Positions 12,000 through 23,593 of a stretch of DNA of 64,000 nt are shown piece after piece. The position numbers were made by a program, and so were the translations under genes. The first letter of the stretch is position 1, and the number at the start of each line of letters is the position of its first letter. The notes under the pieces were generated by a model, which was not told where the DNA came from, did not search any database, and saw nothing but the letters and a program-made list of their open reading frames with translations. Source of the DNA: Cycas panzhihuaensis (lineage: Eukaryota; Cycadophyta); NCBI GenBank assembly GCA_023213395.1, contig CM041465.1, positions 132,625,741-132,689,740 on the forward strand, given 5' to 3'.

Positions 12000-12845
12000 A
12001 TCACATTATCCATATAGATGTTGTTATCATTGTTGTTGTTGTTTCTATTGTTAGGGTTATTATTGAGGCTATCATTGATATTATTATTGCTACCAAATTT
12101 AATAGTCCATCTTTATTATTTAGGCTTATAATGCCTCTTTAATTCTCTTAGGTTTTTCTTTTGAACTATTAACTTAAAAGTCATATTCTTCTTTAGAATA
12201 TATGGATTTTTATACTTTGATTTGGATTTTAGTGCTCCAAATGATTCTCCACTCATATCCTTCAACTTTTACTCATGTATTAGAAGTAGAGATTCTAAAG
12301 AACCAATCATCAAAGTGGATAGATTATTTGAAAGTATAAATGTTGTAAATTTTTTATACTAAAGTGGCAGACTTCTTAAAATGTAGGCAATGATATCTGA
12401 ACCAAGTATGATCTCACCTATTATTATTATTTGATCCTAAAGGGATTTTACATATCACATATGTTCCACCATAGCGTTTGTTATTTTCAAACCATAAAGT
12501 TGAATCTAAAAGTTTAGGGCTCTCATGTCATTGTTATATTTGAATAGGTTAACGATTGCATCCCACATTTGCTTCAATGTAATGGCACCTTTAATATTCA
12601 TTATAATGCTCCCATTGGTTGACAAGCTAAGAAATCCAAATGTTATCCACATATTAGCTTCATATTACTCATTTATATCAGCATTTATGTTTAGTTTATT
12701 TTTTAATGTAATGATTTTATTATAATTTTACCATTATAAAGGTAACATACTTCTAAAAATTATTCAAATGAAAAAAAATAAATATTTGATGTTTCTAAGT
12801 AGCATAATTTTTAGTACCAAGCAATTTCTCTATATTAAAACCCAT
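12000..12845 (-). pseudogene. Element 3 gag, minus strand, broken
   Basis: The start codon is the complement of cat at 12843-12845. It opens MGFNIEKLLGTKNYAT, a classic copia gag N-terminus (IEKL-G-NY--W). Further left come WDAIVNLFKYNNDMRALKLL (~12560-12500) and the nucleocapsid region. Stops are frequent. About 840 bp upstream (to the right) the outer element interrupts the DNA at 13687. Copy B gag starts at 40719. Confidence 0.7.
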
Positions 12846-13686
12846 AACACATCCTCCACTAGTTGCTTTTATTTGATAATACACAAAATTAACTAGCAAA
12901 ACAACTAAAACAATACAAAAATAATGTGTGAAAGCTATAAAATACTTTTTTTACTTCATCAATCTACTTGTAGGTAGTTCAAATTAGCTCCAAACATGCA
13001 ATTTTTTATTTTCTTAAAAAAACATAGAACCTTAGCATGTGATCACTACCATATGATATTGTTAAAAAAAATTATTTCATATAGTATATTCACACATGAA
13101 AAATAGGCTCTAAATTTCTCAAAAAAAGCCCTCATTCCTTGTGCTCCATGTGACTAAGGGCTAATGATACTTTGAAATGGGCTTGAAACTCTATTAAATT
13201 TGGTTAAATATCACTTAACATTATAAAGTGAAAATTATTTTTTATCCAAAGTTTTTAAAAAGGAGCATTCTCTCAAATACTATACCTCCTACTCAATGTC
13301 ATTGGTTACCCATGCAAAACATCCATTCTTTGAGTGATTTTATGCTATTTTATACCAAATATCTAGTTAAATGTTAGTGGGTGATAATGTAACCCCTTAT
13401 GTATATGATTGCATGCCCTTTTATAGTGAAAATGTTGGGCTTTTATATGCCCATAGCTCTCATAATGTCATCAAACTCTAAATACTCATAGTGAGCATCC
13501 AAACAAACTTAAATGCTTTTCATTATTTCTTCTTGTTTTCACTAATATTGAGGTCCCCTAAGCTTAGCATCATGTTTGCACAAAGATTTCTAAGGTTTTC
13601 ATATTATTTGACCCATTTTTAACCATGTATACCAATGTATGAGCAACAACTCACTATTGAGAAATGATAGCTCATAACTTTCAAAC
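12846..13686. other. No gene seen; probable 5' leader of minus-strand element 3
   Basis: AT-rich sequence without a recognisable domain on either strand, upstream of the minus-strand gag. It ends at the 5-bp target site caaac (13682-13686) of the outer element. No primer-binding site was found here. Confidence 0.4.
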
Positions 13687-13867
13687 TGTTAGAATGTAAT
13701 GTTTTGTCTTAGGAACATTAAATAAGAGGGGCAATGAGATTAGACCTTCATTACACTTAATTCACATATTTAATGTAAATAACCATGTAATGGTTACAAA
13801 GTCTTATGTATATATAAGAGGTTTCCCTCCATTCTTCCTCACATATTGAGAAGTCTAATTCTTAACA
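13687..13867 (+). repeat. Outer element 5' LTR (181 bp)
   Basis: It pairs with 28771-28971 at about 92% identity by eye. The 3' LTR has about 20 extra bases near its end (around 28912-28932). A TATA-like motif (tatatataagag) occurs at about 13811. Differences are mostly G/A and C/T. Confidence 0.93.
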
Positions 13868-13879
13868 TTGTATCAAAGC
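13868..13879 (+). other. Outer element primer-binding site, mutated in copy A
   Basis: ttgtatcaaagc abuts the LTR end. The copy B sequence at 41742-41753 is the perfect tggtatcagagc, so copy A has two substitutions. Confidence 0.85.
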
Positions 13880-14605
13880 GGGAACTCTGACTGTTTAAAG
13901 AAATTTGTCTAAAACCCTTTATGGTGACTGGAATTGTTGAAGATCAACTACATATTTTGGAAGTTAAGGATTGATTCAATCATCAATCAAAAGATCTAAG
14001 AGACTAGAAGAGAAAAAGACTGCAGATTTTTCTCCTGTACAGACATATATGAATGGATTTTTTCAAAGTTATTATAATTGAATGAAACTTGGGCAAAAAA
14101 ATAGATCTCATTGAGGGTGTCATCTTTCCTAACTAGATTAAAGTCATTCAAAGCCATTATGAGGTAGTTTTACCCCCTTTATTAGTTTGTGCAGGTTTAG
14201 CCATTTTTCTAGAAATTTCTCTTAAAATCTCTCAAATTACCAAGTAAAAACACTCCCAATCTCTATATTACTATATTACAAAAATATTAAGACCAATTTT
14301 GTGGAGTTTCACTACAAATTTGAGATTTTTTTAGTGTTTTTCCTCATAACCCTAACCGTAGGTTTCTCTTTTTCAAGCATGTTTTCTCCCTGTAGAAAAG
14401 TTATTTCTAGAAAATAACTGTAGATTTAAACTCCTCTTGAAGAGACCTTTCTTAGGGTATCTCTCTTTTTTATCCATACAACTTCATTTTTGTATGAAAA
14501 TACATATAGTAGTACAATCTAACTCTATTTTTAGACATTAGTCCCTTTAATATTCATATTTTAACTCTACTTAGCTTCTCAAATATGTCCCTAACTAGTT
14601 TGATC
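13880..14605 (+). other. Outer element 5' leader, no gene
   Basis: About 730 bp between primer site and gag ATG; no conserved coding motif seen. Counterpart 41754-42479 in copy B. Confidence 0.5.
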
Positions 14606-15829
14606 ATGCCATCTTCAATTCTGGGCTTTAATGGCATAGATAAATTGATTAGAAATAACTACCATGTGTGGATAATTAAAATGAAAGGCCTCTTGCATGT
14701 AAAAAATACCTAGGAATTGACCATTAGGGAAGAAAAAATGCCTGAAGCTGAAGGTGATGCTCAGAAAAATTAGAAACAAAGGAATAGCATAGGAGTAATA
14801 ACCTTAAAATTATATGTTTCTGATCATTTATTGATATATATTGATAAATCAAATTCTTATTCTCAAATTTAGAAATGCCTTGGGTTATTACTTTAAGAGA
14901 GAAACTATTTAAATTGGTTATGAAAGAAATAAACACTATAGTAGACTTCATTCATAAGGTTACTACAATCTGGATTAAGCTTCTTAGTATTGGTGTAATC
15001 ATCTCAGAAAAAGGAATTATTGAAATAGTAACAAGAAAACTTCCCAGGGCTTTTGATATAACCATTAATATAATAACCAATACTAGTATAATTGAAGAAA
15101 TGTCACTTGATGAACTGATGGGTATGCTGTTGAGATAAGAGCAAAGGAATAAAATATACGAAGGTAAAATCAAAGATGCTTTTGTAATAAAATTGAACAT
15201 AGGGGGCTTGAGAGGAATAAGATGATTGAGAAGTAGAGAACTCACATCTGAGTCCAGAACTCCTTCACATGGAAGATGGTTAGATAATAGGGATCGCAGT
15301 TACATGTACCCTCCAAGAGATGCTCAGGTATATTTTAACTATGGTAAACATGGTAATTTTAAAGTTAATATCGAATGTTTGATGTTTGTTATCACTATGG
15401 ATAGTTAGGACATTATCCATATTAGTGTCGTTAGTGAAGAGAAGAGATTCAAAGAGGGAAAGACCAGTCAGAAACAACAACAAAAAATAATCATAGGAAG
15501 AGGAAGAAGAATCTGTTTTTATTATTGCCTTATCAGTAAGCATTCGTAACTTAGATGTATGGTTCATTGACCCAAGAGAATTATGACATATGACGAATAG
15601 AAAGGATTGGTTCAAATCAATCAAAACCTATTCCTCAAAAGTTGTCAAGCTAGGAGATAAGTACCCTTTAAGCATTAAAGGAGTAGGAACTATTATTGTC
15701 AATCTGCAAGGTTTTATAAAGAAAATTGGTAATGCACTCTTTGTATATGAACTCAAGATGAACCTCTTGTAAGTATCTCAACTAAGAAATAAGGGTTTGA
15801 GGACCATTTTTTATGAAAAAGATGAAACA
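14606..15829 (+). pseudogene. Outer element gag and protease, broken and cut by the inner insertion
   Basis: The ATG at 14606 opens MPSSILGFNGIDKL, then NNYHVWIIKMKGLL, a typical gag start. A frameshift precedes the open piece 14875-15138 (LPRAFDITINI region). The CCHC knuckle near 15330 reads YFNYGKHGNFKVNIEC: the first two Cys appear as Tyr, and the His is Asn here but His in copy B. The protease reads WFIDPREL-stop-HMT (~15563-15592), with Asp kept but the SG pair lost, then KLGDKYPLSIKG and ELKMNLL (~15770). The frame ends at YEKDETC where the inner LTR begins. Copy B: 42480-43703. Confidence 0.85.
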
Positions 15830-16120
15830 TGTTAATGTCACAAGGTCATTATATTAGTTGATTATTTTTAAAAAGGGTCTTAAGTAAACTTTAAATTAGA
15901 TCACTTAGATGAAATACACTTTCATGTGTATTATGTGTAATTTTATTTCACTTAATTCTAATGCTCCCTCTCTCAATATAAAAGTAAAAGCTCAATGGAG
16001 GAGGCTCATTCTTACCTCCTCATTTTGTGAGAGCTACTCTCTTTCTCTCAAGTCTCTCTTGCTCCCATGTTTGTCTTTGTATTTAGTACATGGAGATGAA
16101 GGATAAATCCACTCTTTTCA
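15830..16120 (+). repeat. Inner element 5' LTR (291 bp)
   Basis: It pairs with 25637-25927 at about 91% identity by eye. Shared blocks include agggtcttaagtaaacttta and gctcattcttacctcc. The 60-65 codon ORF inside each LTR (15909-16106, 25718-25900) is LTR sequence and not a gene. Confidence 0.95.
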
Positions 16121-16122
16121 TG

Positions 16123-16134
16123 TGGTATCAGAGC
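16123..16134 (+). other. Inner element primer-binding site
   Basis: tggtatcagagc is a perfect match to the copia initiator-Met tRNA primer site, two bases after the LTR end. Copy B site at 43997-44008, also perfect. Confidence 0.93.
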
Positions 16135-17040
16135 TTGCTTCCTTCATATTCCTCACTTGCACTTACAATGGAGCCATCACTTCCTTCTCTGCCACAATCC
16201 ATGTGGTGAAGGAGATTGTGAAAGTGGATTTAGAAATATTTTTAAGTTCTTATCATAGTATATTTACTATTGTTTACTTTCCCTTTCTCTTTTGTAGATT
16301 TAGAAGCACAATATAAGGAGTTGTAAGGCCCAAGGATTCCAATCCTTTGGTAGCCATTTATGCTATCTCATTCTTATCCATTTAACAAGGGGAAATACTG
16401 CCAGAATTTTTCCAACTTTTAGAAGAATGATTATAAGGTGAGGTTCTACCCTTTTTTTTTTAAGAATTTGGAGACATTTAAGACACCCATAATTGTATAC
16501 TCTCACCTTGCCCACATTAGGATCATAGTGATAAAAAAATGATGGAAATTTCATATGGTATCATGTGTTGATGAGATATTAACAAGCTAAATTTTTTGTA
16601 GAAATAAAATCTTCTTGTTAAACTTCACAAGTCTTCAAAATATTCTACAAAGATCTAATTGACCCAATTCTAATTATTAAAGATAAGGCTCTGAGTCTAG
16701 TTTTCAACACAAAAATCAACACCCAATTTTGTTGTTGTATGAGAAAGTTACTTCTGTTTTAGTGAATAGTAATTATTTTTAATAAAAATTTTAGAAAAAT
16801 ATATTCTTCAAACTTTACAGGACTGCCAAAATTTTTTTAGAGCTCATTTAGACCTGATTCTACTTCTTGAATATGAAGCTCTAAGTCTAGTTTATAGCAC
16901 AAAAATTGGCAGTCAATTTTGTTATTGTGGGAGAAAGTTATTACTATTTCAATGAAGACTACTTTTTTTTTTGTATTAAAAAAAAAGTGAAGAAATTTTC
17001 TTCCTTCTTTTTATAAGGCTTAAAAGCCCATTATAAAAGT
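16135..17040 (+). repeat. Inner element 5' leader with a diverged ~90-bp direct repeat
   Basis: No gene is seen. Segments at about 16684-16775 and 16875-16965 share a common pattern: gctctgagtctagtttt versus gctctaagtctagttta, then cacaaaaat, caattttgtt and gagaaagtta. The spacing is about 190 bp. Confidence 0.5.
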
Positions 17041-17571
17041 GAGTAAAAAAATGCCTAGATTAGAGTAATATCTGGTGTACTGACCCACTTATTAGTATTA
17101 CATTTTATCACTCCAAAATCACTTTAATCAAGTACTTTAAAGACACATCTAAGCAAGCACTTTAGTTTTAGTTATATATACATTTGATACAAATTTGATA
17201 ATCTTTTCACTCTCCCTAAAAGGAACGCATCACATACGTTATTTTTTGAAGGCGATTAATGGAGAGAAGAGTGGAGCAGGAAATTGAAATAATTCAAGCC
17301 ATAGTGTAAATCATATATAACATCATTGCATCAATCTATAATCGCTCAAAATACATAAAAAACCCTTAAGAAGGTGGTGTTAAAGAACATTAAGGGTATT
17401 AACCCCAAAGTATATATATTTTGGGAGGAGGGTGGGAGCCCTCCTCAACCTAAATTTAAATTAATATAAAATAATATACAATATTAAAGATAAATTTACC
17501 AAACATATCATTGAAGCTCGTGTGATACATATTCTAATGTAGGGTCATGTGATGAACATTAACCTAACATT
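17041..17571 (-). repeat. Probable LTR of the minus-strand gag fragment (right edge clear)
   Basis: The right edge cctaaca at 17571 abuts the inverted polypurine tract. The block contains gggaggagggtgggagccctcctc near 17422-17445 in an AT-rich surround, which can fold on itself. The left limit is not determined and no partner LTR is visible. Confidence 0.4.
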
Positions 17572-18270
17572 CTCCCCCTTATTGGTCATCATGTACATCT
17601 TTATCTTCTCTTCGAACTTGTGATACTTGTACTTGAGAAAGACTTTAAATACTTGTCCTTTAGCTTTATCATAATTTATGAAGTGGTCATTACCTCTCCT
17701 TATCATCCTTTTAATAATGTGTGTCTCTTTAATATTATATGGTTCAAATAGCTTCTAAGTAGGTGTAGCTTGATTTGAATGAGTAGAGGTGGCTTTGTCT
17801 TAATCCTTATCTTTTACTTTATTTAAGTCTAAGGTATATATCATCTCACCAAATACAATATTAGAGTCATTACTTTTATTGAAATCCATATTAGTATAAG
17901 CAATATTCATCTTTTCATCAAAATGCTTCTACTTTAATATCTACTTCACAGGAAAAATACCATCAATGTAGTTAGTAATATTAAATTATAAGGTATCTCC
18001 CCCATAAATTAATTCTAAGGTATTCTATACAAATTTAGATGTGGTCATTTCACAAACACTAAAAAATATATTATCATCTATAGTACAAAATAATATAGCT
18101 AAGACTTCATTGTCCTTTTTTATATCTTCTTTAATATTTGGTTTATATCCATCTTTTACATATTTCTAAAGGTCATTTATAATAAAGTGTGTTTTTATTA
18201 TTTTTCTTCATAGTTGAAAATCATTTTTGTCAAATATAGGAAATCTTATTTTACTTAGATTTATTACCAT
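17572..18270 (-). pseudogene. Minus-strand copia-type gag (UBN2-like) fragment with PPT/LTR edge
   Basis: The complement from about 18265 leftward reads PIFDKNDFQL, then GYKPNIKEDIKKDNEVLA, then CTIDDNIFFSVCEMTTSKFV, a pattern typical of plant copia gag (UBN2 family). Stops replace Trp at several places. It ends near MTNKGEN, immediately followed by the plus-strand run attctccccctta. On the minus strand this is taagggggagaa then TGTTAGG, a polypurine tract and LTR start at 17571. No protease, integrase or RT accompanies it, so it may be a gag-only derivative or a truncated insertion. Copy B: 45446-46144. Confidence 0.65.
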
Positions 18271-20600
18271 TATATAAAGGACTTTAGTACATGATCAAAA
18301 GTATGATTTTTAATGAATAAATAAGAAGACTAATTCTTACATAAATAAATAACTTGAAATAAGTAATACTTCTATATCAATATACTATGAAAAATGAAGT
18401 AAATAATAAAGATATTCTTTCTTAACAAACCAAAATGAATAACAATATGTAAGCCAATGTCTTTTAAATTGAAATGCTCTTTGACAATAAAGTACATAAG
18501 AAACTATATGCAGCTTCTGTAAGTGAAGCAATAAATCAATAAAGCTTTCAATATTGAAATGCCCTTAAATCAAGAATGTGAAGTGAACTTTTGATACATA
18601 AAATTAACAAGAAAAGACTTGTAACTATGCCTTTGCTATGCACTCCTCAAGCTTAAAAGAATATGACTTTAGAATAAATAAGAAAGCTTCTTTGATTAAT
18701 GAACCAATGAACTCTAAGATGTATGAAGATTATTGTAAATATTCTTTGTAATAAGATAAACAAATGATAAGAAGCTCCTTTGTAAGTTTATAAGCAAACT
18801 AGGTATAACTTTTTTTGCAAATCAAATAAGGCTTTAACCATGTAAATTTGAAATAAAGCTACCCTTAATGATAAAAAATATAGAAAATTAATTAAATTCT
18901 TTAACTAAGCTTGAATTTTCAAAGTTTAGAAGTAGCTTAAGCAAATAGGAGTGACCTTTATTAATGCAAAAAATGAGTAGCAATTCCTTTAAAAATAATA
19001 AAGAAATAAGAAATTGAAGTGTAATTTTTGCTTTTGATGATAGAAATACTTGAAAAATGATAAGTTTCTTATAGAAAATAAACAACTAGAATACAAAAGA
19101 AGTACATGTTTGATTGAATATCTCCTCCTAGCTTGAAGTATTGAAGAACTAGCTTCTTACTATAAAAAGGAACTTGAAAATATAAACAAAAAATAATAAA
19201 AGCTTCAAGAATGAACTATTAGTAATCAACAAATTAGTTATGACATTTTGAGATCATATAATGTATGAAAAGTTGTAGAAAGATGTCGATAAGGATTGAA
19301 TAAGGAGATAAAAATAACTTACTTTAAATACCTACTAAATGAACTCATAATTGAGTGAAATCTATCTTAAATTGAAGAATATTAAATTTGCTTTCCAACA
19401 GATTTAACCGTTCAAAAACTGACTTCTGTAGCTCAAGATTTTAATCAATAAGTGTAAAGACCCCTTTATAGGCTTAAATTGGTACTACAAGACTAAAATG
19501 TTATAAAAATATAATATAACCTTATAAAAAGTATAAAAAATACTCACTTATAGATAGAAGACTTTTTAATTTGATCTATTCAAAAAACTTAAAGAAAAAC
19601 CTTCAAAAAAGGTTGATTAGTGAGTAGTTAGGCTTGATATAATACCTTAATTTCAATAGCTTGTAATATCTGCAGAAAAAATTCAAATAACTTAAGAGAT
19701 TATATCAGTGTGAAGAGAGTTGAGTCAGCTTTCCATCAAAGCCAACAGATTAGAAAACGGATTCCAAACAAGAAAGATATAGAAAAAATAGTAACATGAC
19801 CTCTTTATGTTTAATAAACAAGAAGATGAAAAATGAGGTGAATTTAGATCATTAAAAACTGATCAAAACAACTCCAAAACTAGAAAATGACTAGTCTACG
19901 GTGTAACTCATAAAGATATGGTCATAATGGAACTAGTTTCGTCAAAATCTGGTACTCCAATAAGAAGTTGGGAATAAAAATACACTAGTTACCTCTTTAG
20001 AACAAAATCAATAAAAATATATATAAAGGAAAAATTTTTATAAAGTAAATTACCCCCCTTCGCTAGATGCTTTAGGTCACATGGAGATCACGGGACTGAG
20101 GGTTAAAGCCTAAGGGGGCTACGCTCAAAATAAAGGATTGCAAATGTTATTAAAAACGTTTAAATTTTATAACCTTTAATAAAAATAATAATCAAAGGAT
20201 TATAACATTGATTAAAAATAAAAACATTGTTCAACTATGCAGTGTCTCTAGAGCTTAAACGGAAGTGGAAAACAATCATAAATTGATCAATTCAGAGATG
20301 TAAGGAGGGGGGAATCAACCCTTGAGCCAAATCAATTCACAATAATTAAAAAAATGAAGGTAAATATATGTATTTTATACATATAAAAATGAAAAATGAA
20401 GGATGGTAGGCGCATGACAAGTAGAGCGCAGACAAAAAAGTGAGTGAACAGAGACAAAATGGCCTTGTGACTATGCCAAAATGGCTTCACTGGGGGTGGC
20501 TGAGTAGTGCAGACCCGATCCCAGAGAAAATTTTTTAAAATACTTTGTATAAATTAAAAATCAATTGAAACAGTGAAGGATGAGGGCATGGAGACTCAGG
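18271..20600. other. No gene seen; AT-rich filler upstream of inner gag
   Basis: Long A/T-rich stretch with loosely recurring phrases (aagcttc, gaactt, aataaat). I could not resolve a period. Two GC-richer islands lie at about 20048-20140 (acccccttcgctagatgc, cctaagggggctacgct) and 20405-20525. Copy B lacks 21 bp corresponding to 19861-19881. Counterpart in copy B: about 46145-48455. Confidence 0.45.
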
Positions 20601-20739
20601 TGAGTCAAACTCTCTATAGGAGATGTTAATTCTTACAAAAATTTAGGGGTTGTTGGGTATCTTAGATGGTAAGGGACTGGTAAAATTTTGTGCCAAATAG
20701 TTTCTTGTATGCATAGAACAAAGGTGTTAGAAATATTAC

Positions 20740-21640
20740 CAAGTATGAAGTTCTTTGGAGAGATCACTTGTAACTTACACCATTTGTTGCTATTACAACT
20801 ACCACAGCTGCTTTTGGAGGAGGTGCTCCAACTGCTTCCACTGAAGTCATAGCCAAACGCTAATGGGAACTTGATGATGATAAAATCTATGTAGGGATAC
20901 TTTTTGTCACCAATTATTCCTTGCATAATCTCATTGATGAAGCTGTACATGATACATCATAGAAAGTTCTTGAAGTTCTTAAGAAGAACTTTAACACTAA
21001 ATTAGACTTAGAATTTATTCACTTAGTGTTGAAGATAAACAAATAAAAAATGCAGAAAGGATACACAAGTGAGACAATCAATCCCCTTCATCCAATCAAG
21101 TAAGCCATTGATAAAGATTTTAAAACTGAATGTATTACATGGGCTTTCTTGATTCAGTTCATGTCTCCATGTCCCATATTAAAAAAATCTACTAGGAAGT
21201 CTTCAATCTAGTAGAACTTTAAAGATCCTAAACTTTGAGGCTCTTGCTAATAAGTTCATTGCATTTGATAAGACCTTTGATACCAACTTTTCCACTATAT
21301 TAGATCCAATTGATGCTACTTTTGAAGTAGAAGAAGATCTTTTTTATATAAAAAATTAAGGTCAATACTCTCACAGAGGTGATAATTCTCATGGAAGAGG
21401 CAGAGGTAGACAACAAGGACAACGTCCTCTTGGTCAACAGGATCCTTAACTCCAAAAAAAATAGTCTTAAGGCCAAGGCCAAACTAATTAACCTGGATCC
21501 ATATCCAGTAATTAGAGATAATCCAACTAGCCCAATACTTCTTATGGGACTAGAAATTATATAATTATGTACTAAAGGTGTAATAGAAAAGGATACTATG
21601 CTAAAAATTGCAGAACTACCACCAACAAACTACCAAGCTA
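20740..21640 (+). pseudogene. Inner element gag, broken
   Basis: The fragment around 20745-21055 includes AITTTAAFGGGAPTASTEVI and a capsid-like stretch ending in NFNTKLDLEFIHLVLK. The nucleocapsid knuckle at about 21569-21612 reads RCNRKGYYAKNCR. The first Cys of the CCHC finger is Tyr and the His is Tyr, both explicable by single C/G transitions. Frameshifts separate the pieces. The true start was not found. Copy B: 48595-49495. Confidence 0.6.
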
Positions 21641-21854
21641 TCAACAGTACCATGGTGCACATAATGTTAGTAATACCTCTTTTGAAGATGCTTTTGGTGG
21701 AATGCGATTTACTCATGCACATGTTCAAAGAATTAGGACCACTTCATCAAATGTTGTTGATAGATCCACTAAGTATATTGAGGTTCATTGTGGCTATGCT
21801 TATTCACTTTTTCCTTTACCACTTGGAGTTATACATAGTGCCACCTCAAATACT

Positions 21855-23130
21855 TCATCTTGGATCATGGATACTTGAGTAACATAACATATGACTTATC
21901 ATCACTAGTTATTTTAGGATTTTGACTTAGAAGTTCATGGTGTTGTACACTTGGCAGACAAATCATCTCAACCAGTCAAAGGACTTGGAACTGTTTACTT
22001 AAAACTACCATGCCTTCTAGAATTTACCCATGTTGATGTTTTATATATTCCTGTCTCTCTATCCACCCTTGTCTCTCATGGATTTGATCTAGGTGTAATT
22101 GTAAATAATTAAACTCTTTGTATCATTTACCCTCCTTCAAATGCTATGGTTATGATCAGAATTCTTAATAGATTTTTTTTTTTCCTAACTTGCTCCATAT
22201 CCTTTGAAGCTAACTATGTTGATGATGACTCTACTTTTACCATAATCCTGACTCCTCAAAAGTTATCCTAAGCAACACTATGACATGCTTGTATGGGCCA
22301 TATTAAAATTAATTGTTTAAGAGAACTACATGCCACTTTTCTTGGTATGCCTAGGTTCTCCTCTAATCCCTTTAAATGTGAAGCATGTATCATTGCCAAA
22401 TCTCAAAGACAACCCTTTCCCTGTAGTCAGTGGAAATTTAGCCAACCTTTATAGCTTGTATACTTAGATATATGTGGTCCTATGCCCATCCCTTCTCTTA
22501 AATATAAGTGGTACTATATTGCTTTCATTGATAATTTTACCAAGAAAGTATAGATTGCTTTTCTTGCAAAGAAAGATGAATCCTTTTCTATATTTCAAGC
22601 TTTTAAGGCCTACATAGAAAATGAATCTAGATTCAAGATCAAAATACTCAAGACTAACAACGGTGGCGAGTACACCTCTAATGAGTTTGAATTGTACCTA
22701 TGTTAGCATAGGATTAAATATCATACCACTGTTATAGGTATACCCTAGCAAAATGGAGTTATCAAGCATATGAATAGGACCATCATAAACATGGCTTGAG
22801 CTATGCTAGTATATAAGAATGTCTTTATCTATCTTTAGGCTGAGGCTATCCGGACTGCTATGTATTGCATCAACACTATTAGTCTCTCCATGCTCAACCC
22901 CTCTTTACATGAAATGTGGTATGGATAAATCCTCTCTATCTCCCACTTCAAAATTTTTTACTCTACTTATTATGCTCACATTCTAGAAGAACACAGAAAC
23001 AACCTCCAGGATAGAGCCCTCAAAGGCATCTTTGTCAGATACCCTATAGACAAAAAGGGGTATAAGGTTTTTTTAACTTCACAACATAAAATCATCATCA
23101 CTAGAGATGTTATCTTTGTGGAGATTGAAG
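21855..23130 (+). pseudogene. Inner element protease and integrase, broken
   Basis: The protease reads SSWIMDT-stop-VT-stop-HMT at about 21858, with the catalytic Asp kept. GAG-pre-integrase reads HACMGHIKINCLREL (~22285), then CEACIIAKSQRQPF (~22378). Integrase reads LDICGPMPIPSLKYKWYY (~22465), KTNNGGEYTSNEFELYL (~22650; usual second Asp is Asn) and IPxQNGVIKHMNRTIINMA (~22738). The C-terminal domain ends near RDVIFVE (23105). Stops replace Gln, Arg and Trp. Copy B: 49711-50986. Confidence 0.88.
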
Positions 23131-23593
23131 ATTAATTACTTAGACTTGACTCTAAGATGCCTTCATACTGATTTAATAATACTACTGAATTTAATATCTA
23201 GATTCTAAAATTTAGGAGGTGAGGTGCTCAATAATTACTCAAAATCTTAGAATCTGATAATACAGCCCTAGAGGATATAAGCTATGACTCCCAACTAATG
23301 TGTGCATATCCAATACCATTATTTGAGAATAGCCAAGTTGACAAAGGCAAAGCCATAGTAGAAGGAGTACCTTCTCCAACATTAGTAGATGACACATCTT
23401 CTCCAACATCGTCAATTCCTCCATGCCAAGCATTTCACATGATCCTTTTTAGGTTCAAAATGAAGACCAAGAGGCTATATAAATGAAAACCCCATTCCCA
23501 ACTTGAGGTTTTCATGAAGCCTACTAGATACACAAGGATATACAACCAAATGAGATAGGCAAAATTGGCACTAGAAATGCCCATAGAACATGT

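Noticed and set aside
15909-16106. 60-65 codon ORFs repeated at 15909, 25718, 43783 and 53574
   Set aside because: They lie wholly inside the inner element LTRs; similarity is LTR similarity, not a conserved protein.
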